From: JADJOY01 sp016713535 [NCBI: Deltaproteobacteria bacterium]
Lineage (GTDB): Bacteria; JADJOY01
Reading direction: 5' to 3'
Length of the DNA stretch: 64,000 nucleotides
Assembly (NCBI GenBank): GCA_016713535.1
Contig: JADJOY010000001.1
Span: 228,640-292,639, forward strand
Below, piece by piece: positions 1-9,614 of the stretch. The notes beneath the pieces were generated by a model that saw only the letters and a list, made by a program, of their open reading frames with translations, searched no databases and was not told the DNA's origin. The position numbers and the translations under genes were made by a program. Every line of letters starts with the position of its first letter. Within the stretch, counting starts at the first letter, position 1.

Positions 1-514
1 GCGCGTGGATCAACACGCCGCCCAGCGACGGGCCGAGTGCGGTGCCGACGGCCGAGGTGGTGCCGAGGAGCCCCATCGCGCGGCCGGTCTCGGCCTGGGG
101 GACGAGGTCACCGACGAGCGCGACCGAGAGCGCCATCATGGCCGCGGCGCCGAGGCCCTGGACCGCGCGCGCGACGATCACCACCCACAAGGCGGGAGCG
201 AGTCCGCTGAGCGCCGAGCCCAGCGTGAACGTCACGAGCCCGGCGACGAGCAGCCGCCTGCGGCCGAGGCGGTCGCCGAGCCGGCCGATCACCACCACCG
301 TCGACGTCACCGCGAGCAGGTAGGCGAGCACGATCCACTGCACCGTCTGGAACGGCGCGCCGAGCTCGTGCGCCAAGGTCGGGAGCGCGACGTTCGCGAT
401 GCTGGTGCCGAGCGACGAGAGCAGCATCGCGAGTGCCAGGGCGGCGAGGGCCGCGCGCCGCGGGCGGGCCGCGGCGTCGTCGTCGGGATTCGAGTCGGAA
501 CGAGTGAGTGTCAT
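1..514 (-). CDS. MFS drug/multidrug efflux transporter (DHA2-like), N-terminal part
   Basis: Only the first 171 codons lie in the window; the gene runs off the left edge. After a short polar N-terminus it shows a first transmembrane helix (LALAMLLSSLGTSIANVALP), then the motif-A-type loop GRLGDRLGRRRLL and further helices, ending near GLLGTTSAVGTALGPSLGG, a motif-C-like segment typical of drug/proton antiporters of the EmrB/QacA type. These predict a proton-driven exporter of small molecules in the inner membrane. The ATG at 514 is chosen because GGAG lies about seven bases before it. It is divergent from the LysR gene at 636, the classic layout of a regulator controlling a neighbouring exporter. 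The substrate cannot be told. Confidence 0.85.
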   Translation of the reverse strand, partial: MTLTRSDSNPDDDAAARPRRAALAALALAMLLSSLGTSIANVALPTLAHELGAPFQTVQWIVLAYLLAVTSTVVVIGRLGDRLGRRRLLVAGLVTFTLGSALSGLAPALWVVIVARAVQGLGAAAMMALSVALVGDLVPQAETGRAMGLLGTTSAVGTALGPSLGGVLIHA

Positions 515-604
515 CGGTGTCTCCGTGGGTGGCGGCCCCGGGGATGCGATGGGCCGACGCGACGCAACCTACGGCCACTCCAGGGATGGCGGAAGACGCA
601 CGTG

Positions 605-623
605 ACGCACTTCATCCGTGCGT
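605..623. promoter_or_regulatory. Candidate LysR-type operator between divergent MFS and LysR genes
   Basis: A perfect inverted repeat ACGCAC-N7-GTGCGT lies in the only intergenic space between the divergent exporter and the LysR regulator. Its arms and spacing resemble the dyads LysR-type regulators bind. Binding is inferred from position and symmetry only. Confidence 0.4.
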
Positions 624-635
624 TTGACGCCATGT

Positions 636-1568
636 ATGCACGAGGCTACCGTCGGGCCCGTGGCGACACCCGACCTCAACCTGCTGGTCGCGCTGGAGGT
701 GCTGCTCGAGGAGCGCAGCGTGGCCGCGGCGGCGCGCCGGCTGCGGCTCAGCCCGTCGGCGATGAGCCGCACCCTCGCGCGGCTGCGGGCCGCCACGGGC
801 GACCCGCTGCTCGCACGTGCAGGGCGGGCGCTGGTGCCGACGCCGCGCGCCCTCGAGCTCCGCGATCGCGTCGGTCCGCTGGTGCGCGACGCCGAGGCGG
901 TGCTCGGACCCGCGGCGGTGATCGACCTCGCCAGGCTCGAGCGCACGTTCACGCTGCGCAGCAGCGAGGGCTTCGTCGAGACGTTCGGGCCGGAGATCCT
1001 CGCGCGGGTGCGCCGCGAGGCGCCCAGGGTCCGGCTGCGGTTCCTGCAGAAGCCCGACAAGGCGAGCGAGCCGCTGCGCGAGGGGAGCGTGGACCTCGAG
1101 ACCGGCGTGGTCGGCAGGTCGACAGGCCCCGAGGTGATCGCGCAGGCGATCTTCCGCGACCGCTTCGTCGGCGTCGTGCGCGCCGACCATGCCCTTGCGC
1201 GGGGGCGCATGACGGCGGCGCGCTACGCGGGCGCCGAGCACGTCGTGGCGTCGCGGCCCACCCGCGACCCGGGGCCGATCGAGCGCGCGCTGGAGCCGCT
1301 CGGACTGGCGCGCGAGGTCACCGTGGAGGTCGGCGGGTTCGCGACCGCGCTGGCGCTCGCGCGGGCCACCGAGCTGGTCGCGACGGTTCCGGAGCGGCAC
1401 ACCGCCCCGTTGCGCGCCGGGATGCAGAGCTTCGCGCTGCCGTTCGAGGTGCCCGGGATCACGGTCTCGCTGCTCTGGCACCCGCGCCTCGGCGCGGACC
1501 CGGCGCACCGCTGGCTGCGCCAGTGTGTCCGCGAGGTGTGCGCCGCGCGCGACCGTTCGCGCCGGTGA
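636..1568 (+). CDS. LysR-family transcriptional regulator
   Basis: A 310-residue protein of normal LysR length. The N-terminal winged helix-turn-helix is clear (LNLLVALEVLLEERSVAAAA, then LSPSAMSRTLARLR), followed by a substrate-binding domain that begins around residue 95 (FTLRSSEGFVETFGP) and runs to the end. The sequence resembles the group of LysR proteins that control aromatic, antibiotic or efflux genes, but the inducer cannot be read. ATG 636 is preferred over the in-frame GTG at 618, which lies inside the candidate operator. A GTG at 660 would also leave the HTH intact. The gene probably represses or activates the divergent MFS exporter and itself. Confidence 0.85.
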   Translation: MHEATVGPVATPDLNLLVALEVLLEERSVAAAARRLRLSPSAMSRTLARLRAATGDPLLARAGRALVPTPRALELRDRVGPLVRDAEAVLGPAAVIDLARLERTFTLRSSEGFVETFGPEILARVRREAPRVRLRFLQKPDKASEPLREGSVDLETGVVGRSTGPEVIAQAIFRDRFVGVVRADHALARGRMTAARYAGAEHVVASRPTRDPGPIERALEPLGLAREVTVEVGGFATALALARATELVATVPERHTAPLRAGMQSFALPFEVPGITVSLLWHPRLGADPAHRWLRQCVREVCAARDRSRR

Positions 1569-1739
1569 CCGGTTCCAGCACCGCACCTGCGCCGCGGATC
1601 CGCGCGGCGCGGGGCCGTAACACCCTCACGAGCCGCGGCGCTGGGAGCCTGTCGCGGCGCGAAGCGCGACGCGCTCCTCGCCCGGATCATTCGCGAACGA
1701 TGCACGGCCGCCGGGACGTCCGCCCGCGATTCTGGCCTG

Positions 1740-1821
1740 CGACGGGGGACGGAGCCCCCGTCGCTACGACGACGGATCGTCGTCGAGGTTTTCGTAGGGC
1801 GGGGGCCTCCGGGCCCCCGCC
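1740..1821. terminator. Cluster of three strong hairpins between convergent genes
   Basis: This 302-base gap (1569-1870) between the convergent LysR and sterol reductase genes holds three perfect hairpins: CGACGGGGG/CCCCCGTCG with loop ACGGAG (1740-1763), an ACGACGA/TCGTCGT hairpin inside a CTACGA/TCGTAG pair (1764-1797), and GGCGGGGGCC/GGCCCCCGCC (1798-1821). Together they probably end transcription from both sides. The first two form an element that recurs at 13498-13540. Nothing else is recognisable in the gap. Confidence 0.5.
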
Positions 1822-1870
1822 ACAGCGGGTTTGAATCGAATCCGCAACGAACGCTCGTGGATGACCCGGG

Positions 1871-3118
1871 CTAGTAGACCCCCGGCACGATGTGCCAGCG
1901 CACCTGCTCGCGGTAGGCCTTCCAGTCGTCGCCGTACTTCTGCGCGCAGTGGCGGTCGTCGCGCCAGTCGCGATGGATCAGCAGGATCACGAAGGCGGCG
2001 AAGTACGCGTAGCCGAAGAACGTGTTGAGGCCGACGGTGAGCCCCATCGCGAGCGACATCATCAGGTCGCCCAGGTAGTTGGCGTGGCTCGCGACGCCCC
2101 ACCAGCCGCTCGTGAGCAGCTTGGTGCCGTGGCGGGTCTGGATGAACGTGGGCTCCTTCCCCCAGATCCGGGTGGTGGCATCGCGGCGGAAGCGGTGCTT
2201 CTGGATGTTGCACTGGCGGAAGATCCCGTAGCCCGTGACGCCGATCACGAAGGTGAGCACCGCGGCCCACCCGGGCAGCGAGTAGGGGTGCGCGGCGAGC
2301 CAGATCGCGGCGAGCGGGTAGAAGAACGGCACGTAGATCAGGCTGCCCCAGCACAGCATCCACCCGAACGGCTCGTGGACGATGTCCCAGGTGGTGAGGA
2401 TCGCGTCCTCGTGGACGTAGTAGTCGGCGATGTAGAGGACGATGAAGAAGCACGCGAGCACCATGGAGTTGGTGACGGCGCCGAAGCTCTGGTGCTGGTG
2501 CACCGCGCACGACAGCGCGATCACCACCCAGAACGTGAGCCCGGGCCGCGACTCGCAGAAGAACTTCCAGTCGAAGGGGCCGTTGCGCGGGTTGCGCGCC
2601 GCGCCCAGGAAGAAGGCCTCGAGGGGGTTGAGATCGCGCTCGGCCGCGGTCGCCTGGCGCCGTCCGAGGACGTAGACGTAGAAGCAGAGCCCGAACACCA
2701 CGAAGTTGGCGGTGCCGAGGATCGTGCCGAGGTGGGTGTAGATCCAGTCGCCGGGCACCAGCCCGGTCACGTGCAGCAGCGCCCACAGGCCGATCGTGAT
2801 CACGAACGACTTGAGCCCGTTGAGCGTGTACGGCAGGCGCGAGCCGTCGGGCAGCGGCTGGCCGTATTCGAGCTTGCCCGGCAGCAAGCGGTAGAGCGCG
2901 GCCTGGAGCGCGAGCCAGCACACGTAGAACGCGGCGCCCTTCCAGCTCGGCCCCTGGACGTGAGACCAGAACCCGTCGCTCGGCCAGGTGAGCGCGCCGT
3001 CGAAGCGCGTCACCGAGATCAGCCCGTACCACACCCAGATGGGGAGGCCGGTCATCAGCGCGATGAAGACCACCATGTTGAAGAGCCGGACGGTGGGGGT
3101 GGGGCGGGATTCGGTCAC
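1871..3118 (-). CDS. ERG4/ERG24-family sterol reductase
   Basis: A 415-residue polytopic membrane protein of the family that holds sterol delta-14, delta-7 (DHCR7) and delta-24(28) reductases, which use NADPH to reduce double bonds in sterols. Diagnostic C-terminal motifs are complete: LLTSGWWGVASHANYLGD (about 334-351), corresponding to the eukaryotic SGWWGxARHxNYxGD signature, then HRDWRDDRHCAQKYGDDW (about 382-399) and the terminal VPGVY. The central IADYYVHEDAILTTWDI segment also matches the family. The GTG at 3118 is chosen because GAGGGA lies just before it and it opens directly into the first helix; an ATG 22 codons upstream has no such site. Which double bond it acts on cannot be told. 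Such enzymes are uncommon in bacteria, and no other sterol gene lies in the window. Confidence 0.85.
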   Translation of the reverse strand: MTESRPTPTVRLFNMVVFIALMTGLPIWVWYGLISVTRFDGALTWPSDGFWSHVQGPSWKGAAFYVCWLALQAALYRLLPGKLEYGQPLPDGSRLPYTLNGLKSFVITIGLWALLHVTGLVPGDWIYTHLGTILGTANFVVFGLCFYVYVLGRRQATAAERDLNPLEAFFLGAARNPRNGPFDWKFFCESRPGLTFWVVIALSCAVHQHQSFGAVTNSMVLACFFIVLYIADYYVHEDAILTTWDIVHEPFGWMLCWGSLIYVPFFYPLAAIWLAAHPYSLPGWAAVLTFVIGVTGYGIFRQCNIQKHRFRRDATTRIWGKEPTFIQTRHGTKLLTSGWWGVASHANYLGDLMMSLAMGLTVGLNTFFGYAYFAAFVILLIHRDWRDDRHCAQKYGDDWKAYREQVRWHIVPGVY

Positions 3119-3226
3119 GAGGGTTCCCTCTCGAGAGCAGACTCGGGTGTTCAGGCCCGCTCGCGCCGCGGCCGGCGGGAGCACGCCGCCCGCGAGACTA
3201 CCGCAGCGCGTGCGCGAGAGAGAGCG

Positions 3227-3255
3227 CCCCTCCCCGCCGCGAGGGCGAGGAGGGG
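3227..3255 (-). terminator. Weak hairpin after katG
   Basis: CCCCTCC (3227-3233) and GGAGGGG (3249-3255) can pair across a 15-base loop just downstream of the katG stop. There is no T-run, so termination here is only possible, not shown. Confidence 0.25.
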
Positions 3256-3285
3256 TGCTACCTCAGCAGGGCCGCAGGGCCCGAC

Positions 3286-5658
<2,373 letters not shown>

Positions 5659-5677
5659 CTATGAGTCCGCCCGAGCG

Positions 5678-5701
5678 AAAAAAGATCGGCATTCCGCCGG
5701 C
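5678..5701 (-). terminator. Short hairpin with T-run after the 5702-6838 gene
   Basis: On the minus strand a four-base CGGC/GCCG stem with loop GGAAT begins right after the stop codon and is followed by ATC and six T residues. The stem is short, so efficiency is doubtful. Confidence 0.35.
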
Positions 5702-6838
5702 TCACAGCGGACGATCGGTGCGGAACGCGTCCTGGACGACGGTGTAGGAGCTGCCGGTGCGGCGCTCACCCCCCGCGACGACGAGTCCGACCCGGCGCTC
5801 GTCGAGGTCGAGGAGGTAGAGCCCGCTCCCCCACGCGAACAGCACCTCGCGGCCATTCGAGAGGATGGAGGGCCGCCACGCCCACGGGGCGCCCGCACGA
5901 AGAAAGAAGCCCGTGCTGGGGGCGAGGAGGACGAGCTCGTCCTTGCCGTCGTGCACGGTCAGCCGGTTGCCGAGCCCGAGCTCCGCGCGCGCCACCACGG
6001 TGCCGAGCCGCGCCTCCTGCGCATCCGTCGGGCCGTAGCGAGCGCCGGGCGGCTCGCCGTTCTCCGCCGGGAGAGCGGAGCGGGAGAGGGCGCCGTCGGA
6101 GTCGAGGGCGAGCTCCTGCGCCTTCGCGCCGGCGTCCGCCTTCACCCAGGCGTGCCGCTCGTCGGCGGAGATGCGGTAGTCGGCGACCGCCTCCTTCGTC
6201 AGCTCGACGAGCCCGCTGCCGTCGGACCGGACCCGCACGAGGTGTCGATCCGCACCCCGCACGAAGTAGATCGTGGTAGCGGGGCTCGCCGCCCAGGAGG
6301 CGGTTCGCTCGAAGCGCGCGATCCCGCGCACCCCGGGCCGGGAGATCCAGTAGTGAAGGGGCGCGAGCACGCCGTAGGTGGCGAGGTTCGCGAGCAGCAC
6401 GCCCCTCAGCCAGCGCGCTCGCGGCCGCCCCCGGACCGGCTGGGCGCGGCGCCAGTAGAGCCCCTCCACGACGAGCGTGGCGGCGAGCTGGGTCCCGTAG
6501 CCGAGCGCCGACACCCACGGCAGGCGCGCGAAGTAGCCGTGCAGGTCGTCCGGCAAGAGCGCGCCGAGCGACGCGTTCGCCACGCTCACCGGGAACCCGG
6601 CGAGCCCGGACCAGAGGTTCGCATCGCGCGCGACGCGCCACACCTCGCGCCACGGAGCACCGAGCGCGCGCGCCATCACCCAGGTCTCGACCACCGTGAC
6701 GAACACGAGCACGGGGATCAGCACCCCGGCGCCGAACGCGAGCAGGTACTCGAACCCGATCCCGTCCGCGCGCGCCGCCCGCGGCCCGAGCAGCACGAGC
6801 CCCGCCGCGAGGAGCGCGACCGGGAGCGACCGCAGCAA
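5702..6838 (-). CDS. Membrane protein with C-terminal propeller-like periplasmic domain
   Basis: A 378-residue protein I do not recognise. Residues 1-24 look like a signal peptide or first helix ending in ARA. Further hydrophobic helices follow up to about residue 165 (FEYLLAFGAGVLIPVLVFVT, then LWSGLAGFPVSVANAS and LLANLATYGVLAPLHY). The second half is soluble, with short repeating beta-type units (SPATTIYFVRGADRHLVRV, NRLTVHDGKDELVLLAP, GREVLFAWGSGLYLLDL) suggesting a small propeller or beta-sandwich. It could sense or bind something outside the membrane, but there is no catalytic motif. A hairpin with T-run follows the stop. The 79 bases upstream carry no clear promoter. Confidence 0.65.
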   Translation of the reverse strand: MLRSLPVALLAAGLVLLGPRAARADGIGFEYLLAFGAGVLIPVLVFVTVVETWVMARALGAPWREVWRVARDANLWSGLAGFPVSVANASLGALLPDDLHGYFARLPWVSALGYGTQLAATLVVEGLYWRRAQPVRGRPRARWLRGVLLANLATYGVLAPLHYWISRPGVRGIARFERTASWAASPATTIYFVRGADRHLVRVRSDGSGLVELTKEAVADYRISADERHAWVKADAGAKAQELALDSDGALSRSALPAENGEPPGARYGPTDAQEARLGTVVARAELGLGNRLTVHDGKDELVLLAPSTGFFLRAGAPWAWRPSILSNGREVLFAWGSGLYLLDLDERRVGLVVAGGERRTGSSYTVVQDAFRTDRPL

Positions 6839-6917
6839 GCTGGCGAGCGCCGAGCGCGCTCCGCGCCACCGCCGTTCGGCGCCCGGGCTCAGGTGCCGAA
6901 GCCTTCTCCGGAGCGGC

Positions 6918-7112
6918 TCACGCGCCGGTCCGACCGACGCCCTCGAGGCGTTCGATGTCGGCGAGGTCCTGCATTCGACCGGATGCGCGCTTGTTCGCGA
7001 TCAGGTGCTCGCGAGACAGGACGGCCGCCGGCTGATCGGCGTGCGAAACGGTAAGCCGGGTGCCTCGATCCGTCGGATCGATGGTCCGGATGGTGCCTCG
7101 CAACCGAGGCAC
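6918..7112 (-). pseudogene. C-terminal remnant of AbiEii-like nucleotidyltransferase
   Basis: The last ~30 residues of this open frame (VLSREHLIANKRASGRMQDL, then ADIERLE) match the conserved tail of small toxin-like nucleotidyltransferases, where this segment follows the catalytic domain. The catalytic part is absent here. An N-terminal fragment of the same kind of protein lies at 8662-8796 on the same strand and in the right order, with a lipoprotein gene between them. The GTG at 7112 may allow a 64-residue product, but it would have no active site. The rest of the 6839-7184 stretch shows nothing recognisable. Confidence 0.45.
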
Positions 7113-7184
7113 GACCGAACTCCCGACCCCTTCCGCGATCGTCTCATCGAGGCCGGGGAAGCTGACGTAGGCCCGCCTCGTACT

Positions 7185-8639
7185 TCACGGCTGCTCGGGC
7201 GCGTTGCCGGCCGAGTCCGTCTTCACCAGGTACCCGTCGCCAGAAGCGGCACCGAACGAGCCCGTGCGTCCGGCCATGACCCATCCACCATCGAGTGCCG
7301 GCTGCAAGTCGTCCGCCGTATCGTCCCCACTGCCACCGAACTGACGCTCCCACAGCACGTTTCCGGTGCCGTCGAGCCTCACGAGGTATGCGTCGTAGTC
7401 CACCAGCGTGGCCGAGCGAGTCTCGCCTGCGAGCGTGAAACCACCGTCCGCGGTCGGCACGATCGTGCCGAAGCGATTCGGGCCAGCGCCACCCAAGGCC
7501 CGCTCCCACAGGGGTTGGCCGGATGAATCCGTCTTCACGACGTAGGCGTCGACGGCCCCGTCTGGCGACGACGTGCTCCCGGCGGCGACGTAGCCACCGT
7601 CGGATGCCTCCTCGACAGCGAGCAGGTTGAGCGCTCGTCCGTCGTCGAAGTCGTGCTGCCACAGGAGGGTTCCCGCCGAGTCCGTCTTGACCAGGAAGGC
7701 GTGCGTCTGGCTCGAGGTGGGAGACGTCGATCCCGCGGTGATGATTTCCCCACCCGCGGTCACGGCTACGGCGCTCAGCGTTTGCTGTCCGGACCCCCCG
7801 AAGTGCTTCTCCCACACCACATCGCCGTCTCCGTTCATCCTCGCCAGGTACGCGTCCCAGTCGTAGTAGCCGTAGGAGCTGGTGTCGCCCGCGACGATGA
7901 AGCCATCGTCGGCCGTGCTGCGGATCGAGGTGAGCTCGTCGTAGCCCCCCGCGCCGAGGACCCTCCGCCACAGGGAGTTCCCTGCGGCATCGAGCTTCAT
8001 CACCACGCCGTCGGAGACTCCACCCGAACCGAACGAGTCGGGTGCGTACCCCGCGACGACGAAGCCACCGTCCGTAGTCCGGTCGCCAGATGCGGCGCGG
8101 TCTCCCTGGGTCGAGAGAGTTCGCGTCCACTGAGCGATCCCGAGGGCGTCGGTCTTCACCACGAGGACGTGCGACCCGAGGTGGATCTGGTCGACGAGGT
8201 TGCCGATCAGGAGGAAACCCTGGTCGGCGGTCTGCCGGACCGAGACGAAATACTCGAGCTCGCCCGTACCGCAGGGAAATCGTCGCTGAAACGTTCCGGG
8301 GTAGCTCGTCAAGGTGTGGCGGGTCGAAACGACCCCTCCGGGTCCGGTCACCGCCAACGTGTATTGGCCGTCCGGCTTGGACGCGGGCAGTGTCGCGGTG
8401 ATCTCCGTGTCGGACCACGTCAGCACGGCGATCGGCGCATCGTCATAGGTCACGATGCCGGCCGAGGGACCGAACCCAGCGCCGCTGATCGTGACGATCG
8501 TGCCCGCGAGGGCTGGATCGGGGGTGACGGCCGTGATCGAGGTGCACCCGGTTCCGAAACCGAAGACGCAGGCGATCCAGGTGAACGTGCGGAGAACCCG
8601 TCGTGCGATCCACGAGTTCCTCGTGCCCGGAACGATCAA
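7185..8639 (-). CDS. Lipoprotein with IPT/TIG domain and beta-propeller repeats
   Basis: A 484-residue secreted protein. A hydrophobic segment (FTWIACVFGFGTGC) with a lipobox-like end precedes the mature part. Residues ~38-105 form an IPT/TIG immunoglobulin-like domain (ITAVTPDPALAGTIVTISGA). From about 130 on come at least six repeats of the type DGGFxxAGxT...AYLVKxDxxGxxLWxxxFGG, typical of bacterial propellers of the SBBP kind. The role is unknown; such proteins are thought to sit on the cell surface. The start is uncertain: the first ATG in the open frame (8747) lies inside an older nucleotidyltransferase fragment read in another frame, so a TTG at 8639 is preferred. The gene sits between the two ends of that broken gene. 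Confidence 0.6.
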   Translation of the reverse strand: MIVPGTRNSWIARRVLRTFTWIACVFGFGTGCTSITAVTPDPALAGTIVTISGAGFGPSAGIVTYDDAPIAVLTWSDTEITATLPASKPDGQYTLAVTGPGGVVSTRHTLTSYPGTFQRRFPCGTGELEYFVSVRQTADQGFLLIGNLVDQIHLGSHVLVVKTDALGIAQWTRTLSTQGDRAASGDRTTDGGFVVAGYAPDSFGSGGVSDGVVMKLDAAGNSLWRRVLGAGGYDELTSIRSTADDGFIVAGDTSSYGYYDWDAYLARMNGDGDVVWEKHFGGSGQQTLSAVAVTAGGEIITAGSTSPTSSQTHAFLVKTDSAGTLLWQHDFDDGRALNLLAVEEASDGGYVAAGSTSSPDGAVDAYVVKTDSSGQPLWERALGGAGPNRFGTIVPTADGGFTLAGETRSATLVDYDAYLVRLDGTGNVLWERQFGGSGDDTADDLQPALDGGWVMAGRTGSFGAASGDGYLVKTDSAGNAPEQP

Positions 8640-8661
8640 GACGAGACCCCGGTGCGCTGCG

Positions 8662-8796
8662 TCAGGTGACGATGTTCGACCATGACCTCGTCGCTCGAAC
8701 GTGGCCGTGCGCCGCGAGCGCATGCGCGCCGACGACGATGAACTCAACGCCGCTGGCGTTGAACGCGGCTATGAGATCTCTGAAGTCTCGGTTCAC
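8662..8796 (-). pseudogene. N-terminal fragment of nucleotidyltransferase, cassette copy A
   Basis: A GTG-started frame of 44 residues reads DFRDLIAAFNASGVEFIVVG then AHALAAHGHVRAT, the start of the minimal nucleotidyltransferase fold found in AbiEii-like toxins (the G-A-H-A-L segment is the beginning of the catalytic core). Homology stops right after VRAT and a stop codon follows eight residues later, so the catalytic aspartates are lost. It overlaps the end of the small gene at 8744-8959 by a shifted frame, as intact cassettes of this kind do. A C-terminal remnant lies at 6918-7112. Confidence 0.6.
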
Positions 8797-8959
8797 CGGG
8801 TTCGTCCGCGCTCCACCCCAGGCAGGCGAGCGTGAGGTCCCAGACGGCCTCGATGCGTTCCTCGGGGCTCGTATCCGGCCAGTCGTCGTTCTCGGCGCTC
8901 AGCGCACCGCTGCGCACGATCCGGGTCGAGATCTGCCTAGGAGCCGTCTCGGGCCGCAT
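8744..8959 (-). CDS. Small conserved protein of nucleotidyltransferase cassette, copy A
   Basis: A 71-residue basic and acidic protein with the core DTSPEERIEAVWDLTLACL followed by GEPRLQRS. Such small proteins are commonly encoded just before AbiEii-like nucleotidyltransferases; I recognise the pattern but no function has been shown to me. Here the frame appears intact from ATG 8959, while its partner (8662-8796) is truncated. If the pair was a toxin-antitoxin-type unit, this could be a surviving orphan. A second, decayed copy lies at 9440-9583. Confidence 0.5.
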   Translation of the reverse strand: MRPETAPRQISTRIVRSGALSAENDDWPDTSPEERIEAVWDLTLACLGWSADEPGEPRLQRSHSRVQRQRR

Positions 8960-9049
8960 GGCTCGACTATACCGCCGTGGGCTCGTACGTGTGGGTGCTG
9001 CGCGTGGATCTTCCGGTTGCGATGCCTCGGGGCGCGCGCTCGGTCGGGT

Positions 9050-9235
9050 CCAGTCGTCGTCGAGGTACACGGTGTGCGGCGGCTCGTCGGCGTGCAGGCC
9101 CGACCCCATCGTGAACTCTCCGGCTGGTACCAACACCATGTCGCCGTCGCAGCCAGTCGGGCCTACGGCGAGCGCCACGACCCGAAAGGAGACGATCGCC
9201 GGAGGCGTCGCCGGTCTGCTCCGGCGTGCGTCCAT
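9050..9235 (-). pseudogene. Truncated formylglycine-generating-enzyme-like lipoprotein
   Basis: From ATG 9235 the frame encodes a short basic N-terminus, a hydrophobic stretch ending in PTGC (possible lipobox), then MVLVPAGEFTMGS and DEPPHTVYLDDDW, the start of the FGE-sulfatase (SUMF1-like) domain. After about 62 residues the similarity ends and the frame runs into the small gene of cassette copy A, so nearly all of the domain, including the C-terminal catalytic region, is missing. This domain is shared by true sulfatase-activating enzymes and by many unrelated proteins. It lies close to a sulfatase gene, but no functional link can be claimed from a fragment. Confidence 0.55.
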
Positions 9236-9356
9236 GGGCTTGTACCCCCTCGGCAGGATCCCACCCCGCACGATTCAGCGCTCCACCCGGGCGGTACGAT
9301 CCAGGGAACGGAAGATCCACCAGAGTCGTCGCTGGGTCGAGACGGGCGAGGACGTT

Positions 9357-9476
9357 CGTCGCGCGAACGCGTCCGCGCGCCGAGAGTGCGTGTGCACCCA
9401 CGGCGCGGAACTCAACGTCGTGCGCGTTACACGCGGCGATCAGATCTCCGAGGTCTCGGGCCCGTCCACGTTGCAC
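9357..9476 (-). pseudogene. N-terminal fragment of nucleotidyltransferase, cassette copy B
   Basis: A second, more decayed version of the same N-terminus reads RDLGDLIAACNAHDVEFRAV then GAHALSARGRVRAT. It is clearly paralogous to copy A at both protein and DNA level and also loses similarity directly after VRAT. No start codon in the original position and no catalytic residues remain. It is followed downstream by the truncated FGE-like gene. Confidence 0.5.
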
Positions 9477-9583
9477 ACGAAGCAGGCGAGAGTCAGCTCC
9501 CAGACGGCCTCGATACGGTCCTGGGGGCCCGTGTTGGTCCAGTCGTCGTCGCCGGGGTTCTCGCCGATCCGCAAGACACACAC
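9440..9583 (-). pseudogene. Remnant of the small cassette protein, copy B
   Basis: A frame with the segment GDDDWTNTGPQDRIEAVWEL then TLACF corresponds to the intact small protein of copy A (ENDDWPDTSPEERIEAVWDL, TLACL). The original N-terminus is missing, and the C-terminal GEPRLQRS segment is lost by a frame change. It overlaps the nucleotidyltransferase fragment 9357-9476 in another frame, mirroring copy A. Confidence 0.45.
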
Positions 9584-9614
9584 CGGGTGTCAGGATCTCG
9601 AGATCGCACCGCGC

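Noticed and set aside
5-1834. A 609-codon arginine-rich open frame covering the MFS and LysR region
   Set aside because: It is a shadow frame made possible by the high GC content; the LysR and MFS proteins in other frames have clear domains.
8640-8747. ATG 8747 as start of the propeller lipoprotein
   Set aside because: That stretch encodes the nucleotidyltransferase fragment in another frame, and it would place 36 polar residues before the signal sequence.
9050-9235. A working formylglycine-generating enzyme next to the sulfatase
   Set aside because: Only the first ~62 residues remain; the catalytic region is absent.
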